Assembly: GCA_017853205.1 (NCBI GenBank)
Contig: JAFMKB010000001.1
Location: 1-64,000 of the forward strand
Reading direction: 5' to 3'
Length of the DNA stretch: 64,000 nt
From: Gammaproteobacteria bacterium
GTDB taxonomy: Bacteria; Pseudomonadota; Gammaproteobacteria; Pseudomonadales; Pseudohongiellaceae
Part shown: positions 18,727-30,654 of the stretch, piece by piece
How positions within the stretch are numbered: position 1 is the first letter of the stretch
How the letters are laid out: each line of letters begins with the position of its first letter
Notes under the pieces: generated by a model
What the model was told of the DNA's origin: nothing
Databases searched by the model: none
What the model saw: the letters and a program-made list of their open reading frames with translations, nothing else
Position numbers and translations under genes: made by a program

Positions 18727-20124
18727 ATGACCGTTCAAATTCAAGACCCAAAATCGGTCTTGCCCATCGCCACCGACAAGCCTGCTGCGGCCGAGTCTAA
18801 TAAAGGCCGCCGTGTCTATATCAAGACCCATGGTTGCCAGATGAATGAGTATGACTCGTCGCGCATGCTAGATTTGCTCAAAGACGATGAAGGTGCGGTG
18901 TTGGTAGATGAGCCGGAGCAGGCGGATGTGCTCCTACTCAATACCTGCTCGATTCGAGAAAAGGCACAGGAGAAAGTCTTTCATCAACTGGGCCGCTGGC
19001 GCCTGCTAAAGGAAAAGAACCCTGCGCTAAAAATTGCTGTCGGAGGCTGCGTTGCCAGTCAAGAAGGCGCCGCGATAGGTAAAAGGGCTCCGTATGTCGA
19101 TGTGGTGTTCGGGCCTCAAACCCTTCACAAATTACCCGATATGCTTAGCCGCTCTATTCCAGGTTCGCCCCTTGTCGACATAAGCTTTCCAGAGATTGAA
19201 AAATTCGACCATCTGCCACAGCCAGAAGCGACCTCATGCCAGGCTTTCTTATCAGTCATGGAAGGTTGCAGTAAGTATTGCAGCTTCTGTGTCGTGCCCT
19301 ACACGCGCGGCGAAGAGGTGAGCCGCCCACTCGATGACGTTTTGGCAGAGGCGTTCCATCTTGCCGAGCAAGGTGTGCGCGAAATTAATTTATTGGGACA
19401 AAACGTTAACGCTTACCGCGGTCTCAGCGATAGCGGTGAGATAGCCGACCTCGGGCTTTTGATAAAATATATGGCGAGCATCGACGGCATCGACCGGCTG
19501 CGCTTCACCACCTCTCACCCTATCGAGTTCAGTGAAAGCCTTATTCAAACGTACGCACAAGTGCCTGAATTGGTTGACCATCTACACTTGCCGGTTCAAA
19601 GTGGTTCAGATCGCATCCTCGCAGCGATGAAACGAGGCCACACAACTCTAGAATACAAGTCAATTATTCGCAAAATTCGCGCGATTCGTCCCAACATAAG
19701 CTTGTCGTCAGACTTCATTGTCGGGTTTCCTGGCGAAACGAATCGAGACTTCGAAGATACGATGAAACTCATCATAGAAGTGGGTTTCGATACGTCGTTT
19801 AGCTTTATTTATAGCGCGCGCCCCGGCACGCCAGCGGCCGAACTGCCGGATGAAACGCCGGAGCAGGAAAAGAAGCATCGCCTCGCTACTCTACAATCAC
19901 AGATTCTGATGCAAGCCAACGCGATCAGCGAAGACATGGTGGGTAGTGAGCAGCGCATCCTCGTCACTGGCGTGTCTAAGAAGGATCCAAGGGATCTGCA
20001 GGGCCGTACAGAAAACAATCGGGTCGTTAACTTCCGCTGTGATGATGCGTCACTGATCGGCGGTTTTGCGACAGCTAAAATTACCGACGCGCTACCCAAC
20101 TCCCTCTTGGGAACACTTGTTTAA
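18727..20124 (+). CDS. miaB: tRNA-2-methylthio-N6-isopentenyladenosine(37) synthase MiaB
   Basis: Radical-SAM enzyme that adds the methylthio group to i6A37 of tRNAs reading UNN codons. 465 aa. The N-terminal domain carries three Fe-S ligands in [22 protein letters not shown] and [10 protein letters not shown]. The radical-SAM cluster motif CSKYCSFC is near residue 180. A C-terminal TRAM domain closes the protein. It is longer at the N-terminus by about 25 polar residues than typical. It is first in an operon with phoH, ybeY, corC, leuS, lptE and holA, in the conserved gammaproteobacterial order. The ATG is preceded by GCAGGAG. Confidence 0.97.
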   Translation: MTVQIQDPKSVLPIATDKPAAAESNKGRRVYIKTHGCQMNEYDSSRMLDLLKDDEGAVLVDEPEQADVLLLNTCSIREKAQEKVFHQLGRWRLLKEKNPALKIAVGGCVASQEGAAIGKRAPYVDVVFGPQTLHKLPDMLSRSIPGSPLVDISFPEIEKFDHLPQPEATSCQAFLSVMEGCSKYCSFCVVPYTRGEEVSRPLDDVLAEAFHLAEQGVREINLLGQNVNAYRGLSDSGEIADLGLLIKYMASIDGIDRLRFTTSHPIEFSESLIQTYAQVPELVDHLHLPVQSGSDRILAAMKRGHTTLEYKSIIRKIRAIRPNISLSSDFIVGFPGETNRDFEDTMKLIIEVGFDTSFSFIYSARPGTPAAELPDETPEQEKKHRLATLQSQILMQANAISEDMVGSEQRILVTGVSKKDPRDLQGRTENNRVVNFRCDDASLIGGFATAKITDALPNSLLGTLV

Positions 20125-20168
20125 TTCTGGCACCCTACACAGCTACAGAACCTTCGAATTAGGAACGC

Positions 20169-21236
20169 ATGACAGCAGATACTTCGATTAGCAATCATAT
20201 AGAACTCGAGCCCGACAGCGCCGCTCGCCTTGCCAACCTCTGCGGACGCCTCGACGAACATCTGCGACAGATAGAGAATCATCTAGGAGTCAAGATCACT
20301 CATCGTGGCAATAGCTTCAAAATCACGGGGGGTGAGGCTGCGGTTAATGCCACGTCCTCGGCACTCGCGCATCTTTATGCGGAGACCGCGACGGGCGAGA
20401 CACTCAATCCAAATGCAATTCATCTGGCGCTAGGAGAAACGTCGCAAGCGCTCAGCGAGAACGCAGAAATCACGACCGAAACTACAAGCGGCGTTTTTAT
20501 TCGCACCCCAAAGTCTTCTGTTAAGCCCCGCAGTCCACATCAGCGTGAGTATGTAGAAAGCATACGCCACCATGACATCAATTTTGGCATCGGCCCCGCC
20601 GGTACTGGGAAAACGTACCTTGCTGTTGCCTGCGCGGTTGAAGCACTCGTAAGTGAACGCGTGAACAGACTATTATTAGTCCGGCCCGCGGTCGAGGCTG
20701 GGGAGAAGCTCGGCTTTTTACCAGGGGATCTTGCCCAGAAAATCGACCCTTATCTACGCCCTCTCTACGACGCGCTTTACGAGATGCTGGGCTTCGAGCG
20801 TGTGGGTCGACTTATTGAGAAAAGCGTTATCGAAGTAGCTCCGCTTGCGTATATGCGCGGTCGCACGCTTAACAATTCGTTTATTATTTTAGACGAAAGC
20901 CAAAATACCACGACTGCACAGATGAAAATGTTTCTCACACGCATCGGTTTCGGTTCGACTGCGGTCATTACAGGTGATGCCACGCAGATAGACCTTCCAA
21001 AAGGCGAACGTTCGGGGCTTATTCAGGCTGCGCAGATTCTTAAGGACATAGACGGCATTAGCTTTAGCCACTTTAATTCGAAAGATGTCGTTAGGCACAG
21101 GCTTGTGCAAAAAATTGTCGAAGCCTATGACCAACACGACCTGAAGAGCGTCACTTCCCTCCCCCATCAAGATCCCCGCGGTGATTCGCCGCGCAAGAAT
21201 CTTACGGAAGAAAGTAGAAATGACCGAGACAACTAG
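20169..21236 (+). CDS. ybeZ: PhoH-like ATPase (YbeZ)
   Basis: 355-aa cytoplasmic ATPase. After an N-terminal KH-like region (about 25-75) comes a P-loop domain with Walker A GPAGTGKTYLA near 143 and Walker B FIILDESQNTT near 240, as in PhoH/YbeZ. The family is thought to be an RNA helicase-like partner of the endonuclease YbeY in rRNA maturation. The gene overlaps the ybeY start by 17 bp, consistent with translational coupling and a shared pathway. It sits 44 bp after miaB. Confidence 0.93.
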   Translation: MTADTSISNHIELEPDSAARLANLCGRLDEHLRQIENHLGVKITHRGNSFKITGGEAAVNATSSALAHLYAETATGETLNPNAIHLALGETSQALSENAEITTETTSGVFIRTPKSSVKPRSPHQREYVESIRHHDINFGIGPAGTGKTYLAVACAVEALVSERVNRLLLVRPAVEAGEKLGFLPGDLAQKIDPYLRPLYDALYEMLGFERVGRLIEKSVIEVAPLAYMRGRTLNNSFIILDESQNTTTAQMKMFLTRIGFGSTAVITGDATQIDLPKGERSGLIQAAQILKDIDGISFSHFNSKDVVRHRLVQKIVEAYDQHDLKSVTSLPHQDPRGDSPRKNLTEESRNDRDN

Positions 21237-21861
21237 CTCGGCAGTAGCGCCTCTTATTTCCGTCGAGATTAGTTCGGCGTGGGAAGATGACGACACGACC
21301 GAGACGGCCGAGGCATTACCAAACTGGTTGCCTGACCCCGCGTTTTGCGAAAACTGTCTGAGTGCTGGAATCAGTCTACTACGACGGCGAGATCTGCAAA
21401 GCGCCCCTCATCAAACCCAATCATCTAGCGCCGAATCTCGGCTCCCTCTGCCGCGGACCTATGACATCAGCATTCGCTTCGCAGGGAGTGCTGAGTCGAA
21501 ACAACTCAATGCGACTTATCGAGGTCGTAACAATTCTACAAATGTCCTTTCGTTTCCCATCGCCGAGGAAACCGCACAGTGGCTAACGCCACTCGACATC
21601 CGCGACTCAAGCAGCGCCAAAGAAGCAGATAGCCAGGTAGCGGCTCTAGGCGAACTCGTTTTATGCCCCAGCATTATTGAGGGCGAAGCAATAGCGCAAC
21701 ACAAGAGTCTTGAGAATCATTGGGCACACCTCTTGATTCATGGGCTATTTCATCTACTCAATTTCGATCACATCAATGAAGAAGATGCAGAGGAAATGGA
21801 ATCGCTGGAAATCGAGACCTTAAGAAGCCTTGGAATCCCAAATCCGTATTTGTTAGATTAA
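21220..21861 (+). CDS. ybeY: Endoribonuclease YbeY
   Basis: Zinc metallo-endoribonuclease for rRNA 3' maturation and 70S quality control. The metal motif HGLFHLLNFDH has the spacing of the three zinc-binding histidines, and RGRNNSTNVLSFP is the conserved substrate-side block. From ATG 21220, inside the phoH tail, the protein is 213 aa against about 155 in E. coli. The excess is an acidic, serine-rich N-terminus (about 30 residues), a stretch near 55-75 and a loop near 120-145, so the core is intact with low-complexity insertions. An ATG-less reading from 21181 is less likely. Confidence 0.93.
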   Translation: MTETTSSAVAPLISVEISSAWEDDDTTETAEALPNWLPDPAFCENCLSAGISLLRRRDLQSAPHQTQSSSAESRLPLPRTYDISIRFAGSAESKQLNATYRGRNNSTNVLSFPIAEETAQWLTPLDIRDSSSAKEADSQVAALGELVLCPSIIEGEAIAQHKSLENHWAHLLIHGLFHLLNFDHINEEDAEEMESLEIETLRSLGIPNPYLLD

Positions 21862-21919
21862 TCGCTCTAAATCGGCCGTTTATAGGGCCCAGCAGCGATC
21901 ATAGGAGCAACAGAGAGAA

Positions 21920-22765
21920 ATGTCAGACGACCAATCACCCCTCGATCCGAGACCAAAATCTTGGATCGATAAAATTGCACATTACTTCTCAGACGAGCCA
22001 ACAGACACAAAAAGTCTGCTTGAACTTATTCGCAATGCAGAGCAAGACAAGGTGCTCGACGCCGATGCGCTCAGCATCATCGAAGGGGCGCTTCAAGTCT
22101 CTAGCATGCAGGTGCGAGACATCATGATCCCCCGCACACAGGTGGTGACAGTACCCTCCGATTTGGGACTCAACGAAATCATCGAACTAATAACAAAGGC
22201 CTCACACTCTCGATTCCCTGTAATAGGTGAAACAATCGACAATGTCGTCGGCATACTGCTTGCCAAAGATCTACTCGCCGCCATGCTGAACCAAAGCAAT
22301 ACACGTTTCGACATTAAAGACGTCGTTCGCCCTGCTACCTTCGTGCCCGAGAGCAAACGGCTTAATGTGCTTTTAAAAGAATTTCGCGAAACGCGCCAGC
22401 ACATGGCAATTGTCATCGACGAATATGGCAACGTCGGCGGCGTTGTAACCATCGAGGACGTGCTCGAGCAAATAGTCGGTGAGATTGAAGACGAACACGA
22501 CGTGGATGACGACAGCTTTATCAAGAAATTTGACGAGCATAATCACATCGTGAAGGCACTTACACCTATCGATGAATTCAATGAGTATTTTTCTACTGAT
22601 TTCAATGAGCAGGAATCAGCCACCATCGGCGGTCTCGTTTTACAGCGCTTTCGGCATATCCCTGAGCGCGATGAGACGACTCGCATCGGTAACTTTACGA
22701 TAACCATCCTAAACGCCGATAGCAGGCAGATAAAACTATTGAAAGTGACGACTGAACCGGAATAG
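21920..22765 (+). CDS. corC: CBS-domain Mg/Co efflux-associated protein (CorC/YbeX)
   Basis: 281-aa soluble protein with two CBS domains (about 65-185; MQVRDIMIPRTQVVTV opens the first, VTIEDVLEQIVGEIEDE closes the second) and a CorC/HlyC transporter-associated domain at the C-terminus (about 200-280). E. coli YbeX/CorC is linked to magnesium and cobalt efflux and to ribosome physiology. The ribosome site is AGGAGCAACAGAGAG upstream of the ATG. In E. coli and Pseudomonas the next gene is lnt; here leuS follows after 140 bp with no lnt between. Confidence 0.92.
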   Translation: MSDDQSPLDPRPKSWIDKIAHYFSDEPTDTKSLLELIRNAEQDKVLDADALSIIEGALQVSSMQVRDIMIPRTQVVTVPSDLGLNEIIELITKASHSRFPVIGETIDNVVGILLAKDLLAAMLNQSNTRFDIKDVVRPATFVPESKRLNVLLKEFRETRQHMAIVIDEYGNVGGVVTIEDVLEQIVGEIEDEHDVDDDSFIKKFDEHNHIVKALTPIDEFNEYFSTDFNEQESATIGGLVLQRFRHIPERDETTRIGNFTITILNADSRQIKLLKVTTEPE

Positions 22766-22857
22766 TTGCCTATCGACTGGGTGGAATCCTGTTTACCTCG
22801 TGCGAGCTAAGGTATCCTTAGAAGCCGTGGAGGTCATACCCTCATATACACTATTGA

Positions 22858-25383
<2,526 letters not shown>

Positions 25384-25415
25384 ACCGGCACCGCTTGGAA
25401 AGTAGGGAGACGCGT

Positions 25416-25946
25416 ATGCAGTCCTTCACGCAGGTAATTAGCTGGCTGCCTAAATGCTGCGTTGCATTTGCGCTCACACTTTTTCTTACCGCCTGCGGAT
25501 ATAGCCTGCGCGGTAGCGAGCAGGCTACTACCACGCTTTCCCAGATCGACTTAATCGCCTCAAATCCGAACGATCCTCTCGTTATTGAGCTGATCGGGGC
25601 ACTAGAGGCACTCTCTGTCGATGTTTCAGTCACTAGCGAAGGCTCAGCCCAAAATACCACCTCGATTGTTCTCAAACTTGGTGACGAGCGCCTGGATCGA
25701 CGCGCCGTATCGGTCAACTCGCGCGCGCGCGCCGCACAATATGAACTCTCTCTTAGCAGCCAGCTCACACTCTTAGTTGGCTCGACTATCGTCTTGGATG
25801 CGGTCGAAGTCGTCGTGCAAAGCGAATATTTTGAAGAGATCGAAAACCTCACCGGTACCCAAGACGAAATTACGCTTCTCACACTAGAGATGCGCCGCAG
25901 CCTTGTACGTCAAATTATTCGACGTACCAGCGCAGCGATTAGGTAA
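25416..25946 (+). CDS. lptE: LPS-assembly lipoprotein LptE
   Basis: Outer-membrane lipoprotein that plugs the LptD barrel and helps LPS insertion. 176 aa from ATG 25416 (GGGAG six bases upstream; a TTG seven codons earlier is rejected). The signal peptide ends with lipobox LTACGYSLRG, the G-Y-S-L-R stretch being typical of LptE. The rest is a single alpha/beta domain with low sequence conservation, so the name rests on the lipobox motif, length and position between leuS and holA, which is diagnostic. Confidence 0.9.
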   Translation: MQSFTQVISWLPKCCVAFALTLFLTACGYSLRGSEQATTTLSQIDLIASNPNDPLVIELIGALEALSVDVSVTSEGSAQNTTSIVLKLGDERLDRRAVSVNSRARAAQYELSLSSQLTLLVGSTIVLDAVEVVVQSEYFEEIENLTGTQDEITLLTLEMRRSLVRQIIRRTSAAIR

Positions 25947-25956
25947 GGGGACACGC

Positions 25957-26994
25957 GTGGAAATATCCTCCGGCCAGCTCAACGCTCAGCTAAGACCTCC
26001 CAATCGAGCGCTTTACTGGGTATCCGGTGACGACCCTCTTCTTATGCTCGAAGCGGGCGACGCCATTCGTTCGTTTCTTCGAAACCAAGGTTTCGAGCAG
26101 CGTGACTTATTCCATGTTGATAAAAACTTTGACTGGAACAACTTCTTACAGCTTACGGGCAGCCTGTCTTTATTCGCAGACAAGCGAGTGATTGAACTAC
26201 GATTCTCAGCTGCAAAACCTGACGACGAAGGTAAGAAGGCACTGCAACATTTTGTAGACAATCCAAGCGACGATATCGCAGTAATGATTATCGGTCCGAA
26301 ACTAGACAAAGCCACCACCTCAACTAAATGGTTCGGCAGCCTTACGGCTAATGCATTACTGGTTAAAGTTTGGCCACTGAAACGTACAGAACTTCCCAGC
26401 TGGCTCAACATGAGACTTAAGACCGCGGGGTTATCAGCGAGCAGAGACGCCGTCGCGATGCTCGCCGACAGAGTGGAGGGAAACTTGCTTGCAGCAGTGC
26501 AAGATATAGAACGAATAAAATTAGCCTATGCAGATAATAAAGAACCTGCAAAGCAGTTAGAGGTAAGCGATATCGTCGACTTTGTTAGCGATAATTCTAG
26601 GCTCACGGCTTTTGACTTAATCGACGCAACCCTGCTCGGAGAAACGAGTCGAGCTCAAAAAATTCTTCAAGGATTGAAAGCCGAAGGTGCGCATCCTCTA
26701 CCGATTTTGGCTACTTTTACCCGTGAGCTTGATAACCTCTTACCAATGCTGGCGCAAAAAGAGCAGGGGCAAACGAGTGAGACGATCATTCGAAACGCGC
26801 GCGTTTGGTCCAACCGTAAAGCAGTTGTGAACAGTAGTCTCGCACGCCTGAGCAGATCACAGGTTTGGCAACTGCTCCATCACGCGAGGATAATCGACGG
26901 TGCAATAAAAGGCATAAACCTGGCGAACCCTTGGGACGAACTCAGTCTCCTCTCGCTCAGATTGAGCGGCGCTAGGCGAAAAAACCCCAGCTAG
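25957..26994 (+). CDS. holA: DNA polymerase III delta subunit
   Basis: Clamp-loader subunit that opens the beta sliding clamp. 345 aa from GTG 25957 (AAGGGG seven bases upstream). An upstream TTG frame overlaps lptE and is unlikely. The N-terminal domain has YWVSGDDPLLMLEA, then FFADKRVIEL-like FADKRVIELR, and the AAA+-like middle with VEGNLLAAVQDIERI. The C-terminal collar domain includes LANPWDELSLLSLRLSG. The gene ends one base before the stop of the convergent M3 peptidase gene. Confidence 0.93.
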   Translation: MEISSGQLNAQLRPPNRALYWVSGDDPLLMLEAGDAIRSFLRNQGFEQRDLFHVDKNFDWNNFLQLTGSLSLFADKRVIELRFSAAKPDDEGKKALQHFVDNPSDDIAVMIIGPKLDKATTSTKWFGSLTANALLVKVWPLKRTELPSWLNMRLKTAGLSASRDAVAMLADRVEGNLLAAVQDIERIKLAYADNKEPAKQLEVSDIVDFVSDNSRLTAFDLIDATLLGETSRAQKILQGLKAEGAHPLPILATFTRELDNLLPMLAQKEQGQTSETIIRNARVWSNRKAVVNSSLARLSRSQVWQLLHHARIIDGAIKGINLANPWDELSLLSLRLSGARRKNPS

Positions 26995-26995
26995 A

Positions 26996-29122
26996 CTACT
27001 GCAGTCCTCGTCTTAACAGAAGCGGCTCGACGGAGGCATCTCGCCCCCTAAAATCTCTGAACAAACTCATTGCATCACGACTACCACCTTTGGAAAGCAA
27101 CGTGTTTCTGAAGTGGTCGCCGTTGGCACGAAGCAGCCCGCCGTTCTCCTTGAACCACTCGACGCTGTCAGCATCTAGCACTTCGCTCCAGATGTAAGAG
27201 TAGTATCCTGCCGAATAGCCTCCCATAATGTGTGAAAAATAAGCACTCTTATAGCGTGGAGGTACCTGCCTGATATCCAGACCGGCTCTGGCCAACGCAT
27301 CTGATTCAAATTGTGGAATCTGATCGGCGCTGGGTACCTCATTGGGTGCTAACTGGTGAAGTGCCTGATCAAGAACCGAAGCAGCTAGATACTCCGACGT
27401 GGAGAAACCTTGATTAAACTTCTGTGCCGAAAGCACTTTATTGAGCAGCGCCTGAGGCATCGGCTCACCGGTTTGGTAATGCACGGCATAGTTAGCAAGC
27501 ACTTCTGGCCATGTCGCCCACATCTCATTGACCTGTGACGGATACTCAACAAAATCGCGGGGCACCGATGTTCCAGAAAAATAAGGGTACTCAACATCGG
27601 AAAACAAACCATGCAGCGCATGCCCAAACTCGTGGAAAAGCGTCGTCACTTCGTCGAAAGTCAGGAGTGTCTCAACACCCTCTGCTGGTTTTGTTATGTT
27701 TAGATGGTTTGCGACTACCGGGCTGGTTCCCATCAGACCACTCTGCGGCACATATGCGTTCATCCATGCACCGCCGCGCTTAGAGGGCCGTGCATAGAAA
27801 TCGCCAATAAAAATACCTAATTTTGTCCCCGCCACATCGAACACATCGAAGACACGAACGTCTTCTTGGTAGACAGGCAGATCAAACCGTTCGGCAAAAG
27901 TGAGTCCGTAAAGTTTTTCCGCAGCAAAGAAAACACCAAGCTTGAGCACATTATCCAGCTCGAAATAGGGACGTAACTGTGATTCATCAAACGCGTAGCG
28001 CTGCTGTCGTAACTGCTCGCTATAAAACTGCCAATCCCATGCTTCCAGCTCGAAGTCATCTCCATTGTCCTTGATTATTTCCTGCAGGTCTTCGGCTTCA
28101 CGTTTTGCATTCGCAGCGGCGGCGGGCGCAAGCGAGGCCAACCGCGCATTGACCGCATCGACAGTCAATGCCGTAGCATCTTCGAGCACATAGTCAGCGT
28201 GGGTCGGATACCCCAAAAGATTCGCGCGCTCCGCCCGCAGTCGAAGCACGGTAGATAGCACCTCTTTATTATCAAACTCTCCTCCACGTGTTCCGCGTGC
28301 TATGGACGCGCGATGGATCGCCTCTCTAACCCTGCGATTCTGCAGACTACTCAGGGCGGGTTGCCCACTCGTGTTAAGGAGAGGCAATACAAATTTCCCG
28401 TCATAACCTCTCTCGACCGCCTCCTTTGCTGCAGCAATAATGAGCGCCTCATCGAGGCCTGCTAGCTCTTCACGAGTGTCAACCACAACAGCCATCGCAT
28501 TAACTTCATTGAGCACGTTTTGACTGAACTGTGTCTGCAACAGAGCCATCTCAGCATTGATCTCTTTTAAGCGACGCTGCTGATCCGGACCAAGCGCTGC
28601 GCCAGCGCGGACGAAGTCGGTGTAATATTGCTCCACCAGACGCAGCGCTTCAGCATCCAATCCAAGCTCTGTTCGGCGCGCATAAACACTCTCAATTCGA
28701 GCGAATAATTTAGGATTCAATACGATCGAGTCATCATGGGCGGCGAGCTCAGGCGCGATTTCCTGCTGTATTCTCTGCAGCGCGTCGTTGGTGTGCGCGC
28801 CCGCAAGCGCGAAGAATACGCGACTCACCCTATTGAGAAGCTGTCCTGAAACCTCAAGTGCTAAAAAAGTATTCTCAAAATTTGGTGGAGCATCCTGCTC
28901 CGCGATCGCCGCTGCCTCGGCCTTCTGCTGCGCCATGCCAGCTCTGAAAGCAGGTAAGTAATGCTCGCTTTCTATTCTGTCGAAGGGTGGATACTGGAGA
29001 TCGAGAGGACTCTCTTCAGCAAAAGGATTAGCTTCAAGTGTCATCGAGATCGTCGTCTGCGCGGCGGCGGAAACACTTATTAAACCCACTGCTATCGCAA
29101 TACTTGCTAGGGATACTTTCAT
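26996..29122 (-). CDS. dcp: Exported M3-family peptidyl-dipeptidase
   Basis: Zinc metallopeptidase of 708 aa with a signal peptide (VGLISVSAAAQ, cleavage near 22), so periplasmic. The M3 active site LFHEFGHALHGLFS lies near 490, and the third ligand and substrate block EYPSQVNEMW about 30 residues on. The tyrosine-rich region SHIMGGYSAGYYSYIWSEV (about 650) is the M3 substrate loop. Members trim dipeptides from the C-termini of peptides. The signal peptide and the sequence favour Dcp over cytosolic oligopeptidase A. AGAGAGG precedes the ATG. It likely feeds the NSS transporter or peptide salvage pathways (inference). Confidence 0.85.
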   Translation of the reverse strand: MKVSLASIAIAVGLISVSAAAQTTISMTLEANPFAEESPLDLQYPPFDRIESEHYLPAFRAGMAQQKAEAAAIAEQDAPPNFENTFLALEVSGQLLNRVSRVFFALAGAHTNDALQRIQQEIAPELAAHDDSIVLNPKLFARIESVYARRTELGLDAEALRLVEQYYTDFVRAGAALGPDQQRRLKEINAEMALLQTQFSQNVLNEVNAMAVVVDTREELAGLDEALIIAAAKEAVERGYDGKFVLPLLNTSGQPALSSLQNRRVREAIHRASIARGTRGGEFDNKEVLSTVLRLRAERANLLGYPTHADYVLEDATALTVDAVNARLASLAPAAAANAKREAEDLQEIIKDNGDDFELEAWDWQFYSEQLRQQRYAFDESQLRPYFELDNVLKLGVFFAAEKLYGLTFAERFDLPVYQEDVRVFDVFDVAGTKLGIFIGDFYARPSKRGGAWMNAYVPQSGLMGTSPVVANHLNITKPAEGVETLLTFDEVTTLFHEFGHALHGLFSDVEYPYFSGTSVPRDFVEYPSQVNEMWATWPEVLANYAVHYQTGEPMPQALLNKVLSAQKFNQGFSTSEYLAASVLDQALHQLAPNEVPSADQIPQFESDALARAGLDIRQVPPRYKSAYFSHIMGGYSAGYYSYIWSEVLDADSVEWFKENGGLLRANGDHFRNTLLSKGGSRDAMSLFRDFRGRDASVEPLLLRRGLQ

Positions 29123-29178
29123 TATTGAGCCTCTCTATTGATCCGAATTCAGCCTTTGGAGGGCATTATATTCCAGCC

Positions 29179-30519
29179 CTATTGAAAATAGACTACGACG
29201 ATCGCTGCCGGACAGATAAAGCGAATATAGAACGGCCAAACTTTCCAAAAGAAGCCCGACGCCGCATTAGGCGACCCCTGCTTAATCTCTTCAAGGATAG
29301 CCGAGCGATTCCAAATCCAACCAGTGAAAATGCAGAAAAACAGCCCCAGCAATGGCTGGCTCATTTCAGTAGTTACGGTGACTACCCATTCGAACAGCGC
29401 GTCGAAATTAAACACGATCACTAACGAGATAACTGCGATTATCGAGCCAAGCAGCATTGCCGCCCTAGGTCTGCGAACCTCTCGAGACTCAACTACAAAC
29501 GAGACAGGTACCTCTAGCATAGAAATCGACGACGTAAGCGAGGCGATTGTCATCAGCGCAAAGAAGGCGAAGGCTACGAAACCGCCGATAGCCCCCATGC
29601 TGTCGAACAGTGCCGGTAGCACCGAAATAATCAAACCCGGACCCGCGATCAACCCGCCCTGAGCATCGAAAATTTCTACACCGCTCGCGAGCGCCACGTA
29701 CATGGCAGGTAAAATGAGGAGACCTGCGAGCACCGCTATTCCGACATCGAGAAGTGCAACGAGACTACCGATTACGGGCAGATTTTCGTTCTTGCTAATA
29801 TAAGAACCATACACAAGCATTGTGCCTACGCCGAGAGACAGAGAAAAGAAGGCTTGCCCCATTGCGCTGACAAGGAGCCCTGGCTTAGCGAAGACAGAAA
29901 AATCCGGCACTAAGTAAGCACGCAGACCATCCATAGCACCCGGCAACGTAAACACATAGCCAATCAAAAACACGAGAATAAGAACCAGAGATGGCATTAA
30001 ACGAGTGGCCCATTTCTCAATCCCTTCCTTGACCCCAGCACTAATAATAAAAACAGTCAGGAGCATGAAGCCAATAACAAAAATTGAATTGCGTAGGATT
30101 CCATCCACTGCCAACCATTCTGACAGCGCGTCTAGACCAGCGGCGTCCGCAATCGGCTGCAGCAAAAAAGCCAACATCCAACCGCTGACAATGGCGTAAA
30201 AACTCAGAATGAAGCTCACGGTCACAATACCTAGACCGCCAACCACAGAACCAAATAATTTACTCTTTGGACCCGTCGCGATGGTTCTCAACGCCGTTAC
30301 GCCATTGGCACGAGCGTAACGACCTATAATCAGTTCTGCCATCAGCGCGGGATAGGCTAAGGCAAACGCGAGCAATAGGTAGGCGAATAAAAACGCTGCG
30401 CCGCCATTACTTGCGGCGTTGGTGGGAAACCCCCATATATTACCAAGACCGACTGCCGAGCCCGCAGCCGCCATAAGAAAGCCGAATCGAGATGAAAATT
30501 CGCCGCGTGGACTCGCCAT
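29179..30519 (-). CDS. Sodium-dependent transporter, NSS (SNF) family
   Basis: Integral membrane symporter of 446 aa with 11-12 hydrophobic segments. The first helix carries the NSS signature SAVGLGNIWGFPTNAASNGG, whose backbone forms the Na+ and substrate sites (LeuT fold). Bacterial members take up amino acids or related zwitterions with Na+; the substrate is not readable here. AAAGGA precedes the ATG. It is 56 bp from the M3 peptidase gene, same strand, which suggests use of amino acids or small peptides. Confidence 0.9.
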   Translation of the reverse strand: MASPRGEFSSRFGFLMAAAGSAVGLGNIWGFPTNAASNGGAAFLFAYLLLAFALAYPALMAELIIGRYARANGVTALRTIATGPKSKLFGSVVGGLGIVTVSFILSFYAIVSGWMLAFLLQPIADAAGLDALSEWLAVDGILRNSIFVIGFMLLTVFIISAGVKEGIEKWATRLMPSLVLILVFLIGYVFTLPGAMDGLRAYLVPDFSVFAKPGLLVSAMGQAFFSLSLGVGTMLVYGSYISKNENLPVIGSLVALLDVGIAVLAGLLILPAMYVALASGVEIFDAQGGLIAGPGLIISVLPALFDSMGAIGGFVAFAFFALMTIASLTSSISMLEVPVSFVVESREVRRPRAAMLLGSIIAVISLVIVFNFDALFEWVVTVTTEMSQPLLGLFFCIFTGWIWNRSAILEEIKQGSPNAASGFFWKVWPFYIRFICPAAIVVVYFQ

Positions 30520-30654
30520 GGTTATATCCTTTTACACGTTTGCGCTGCTCGACCGGCAGAATTCGCCGCTGTTTTGGCGTTCACAGGGGTGACGTGTCGC
30601 CTCAATCCACCCAAATTGACTGTGAATTTAGTGCCTTTAATTGTTCAAAATTAA

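Noticed and set aside
22093-22524. 143-aa minus-strand ORF opposite corC
   Set aside because: Ser/Thr/Met-rich antisense shadow of a confident CBS protein.
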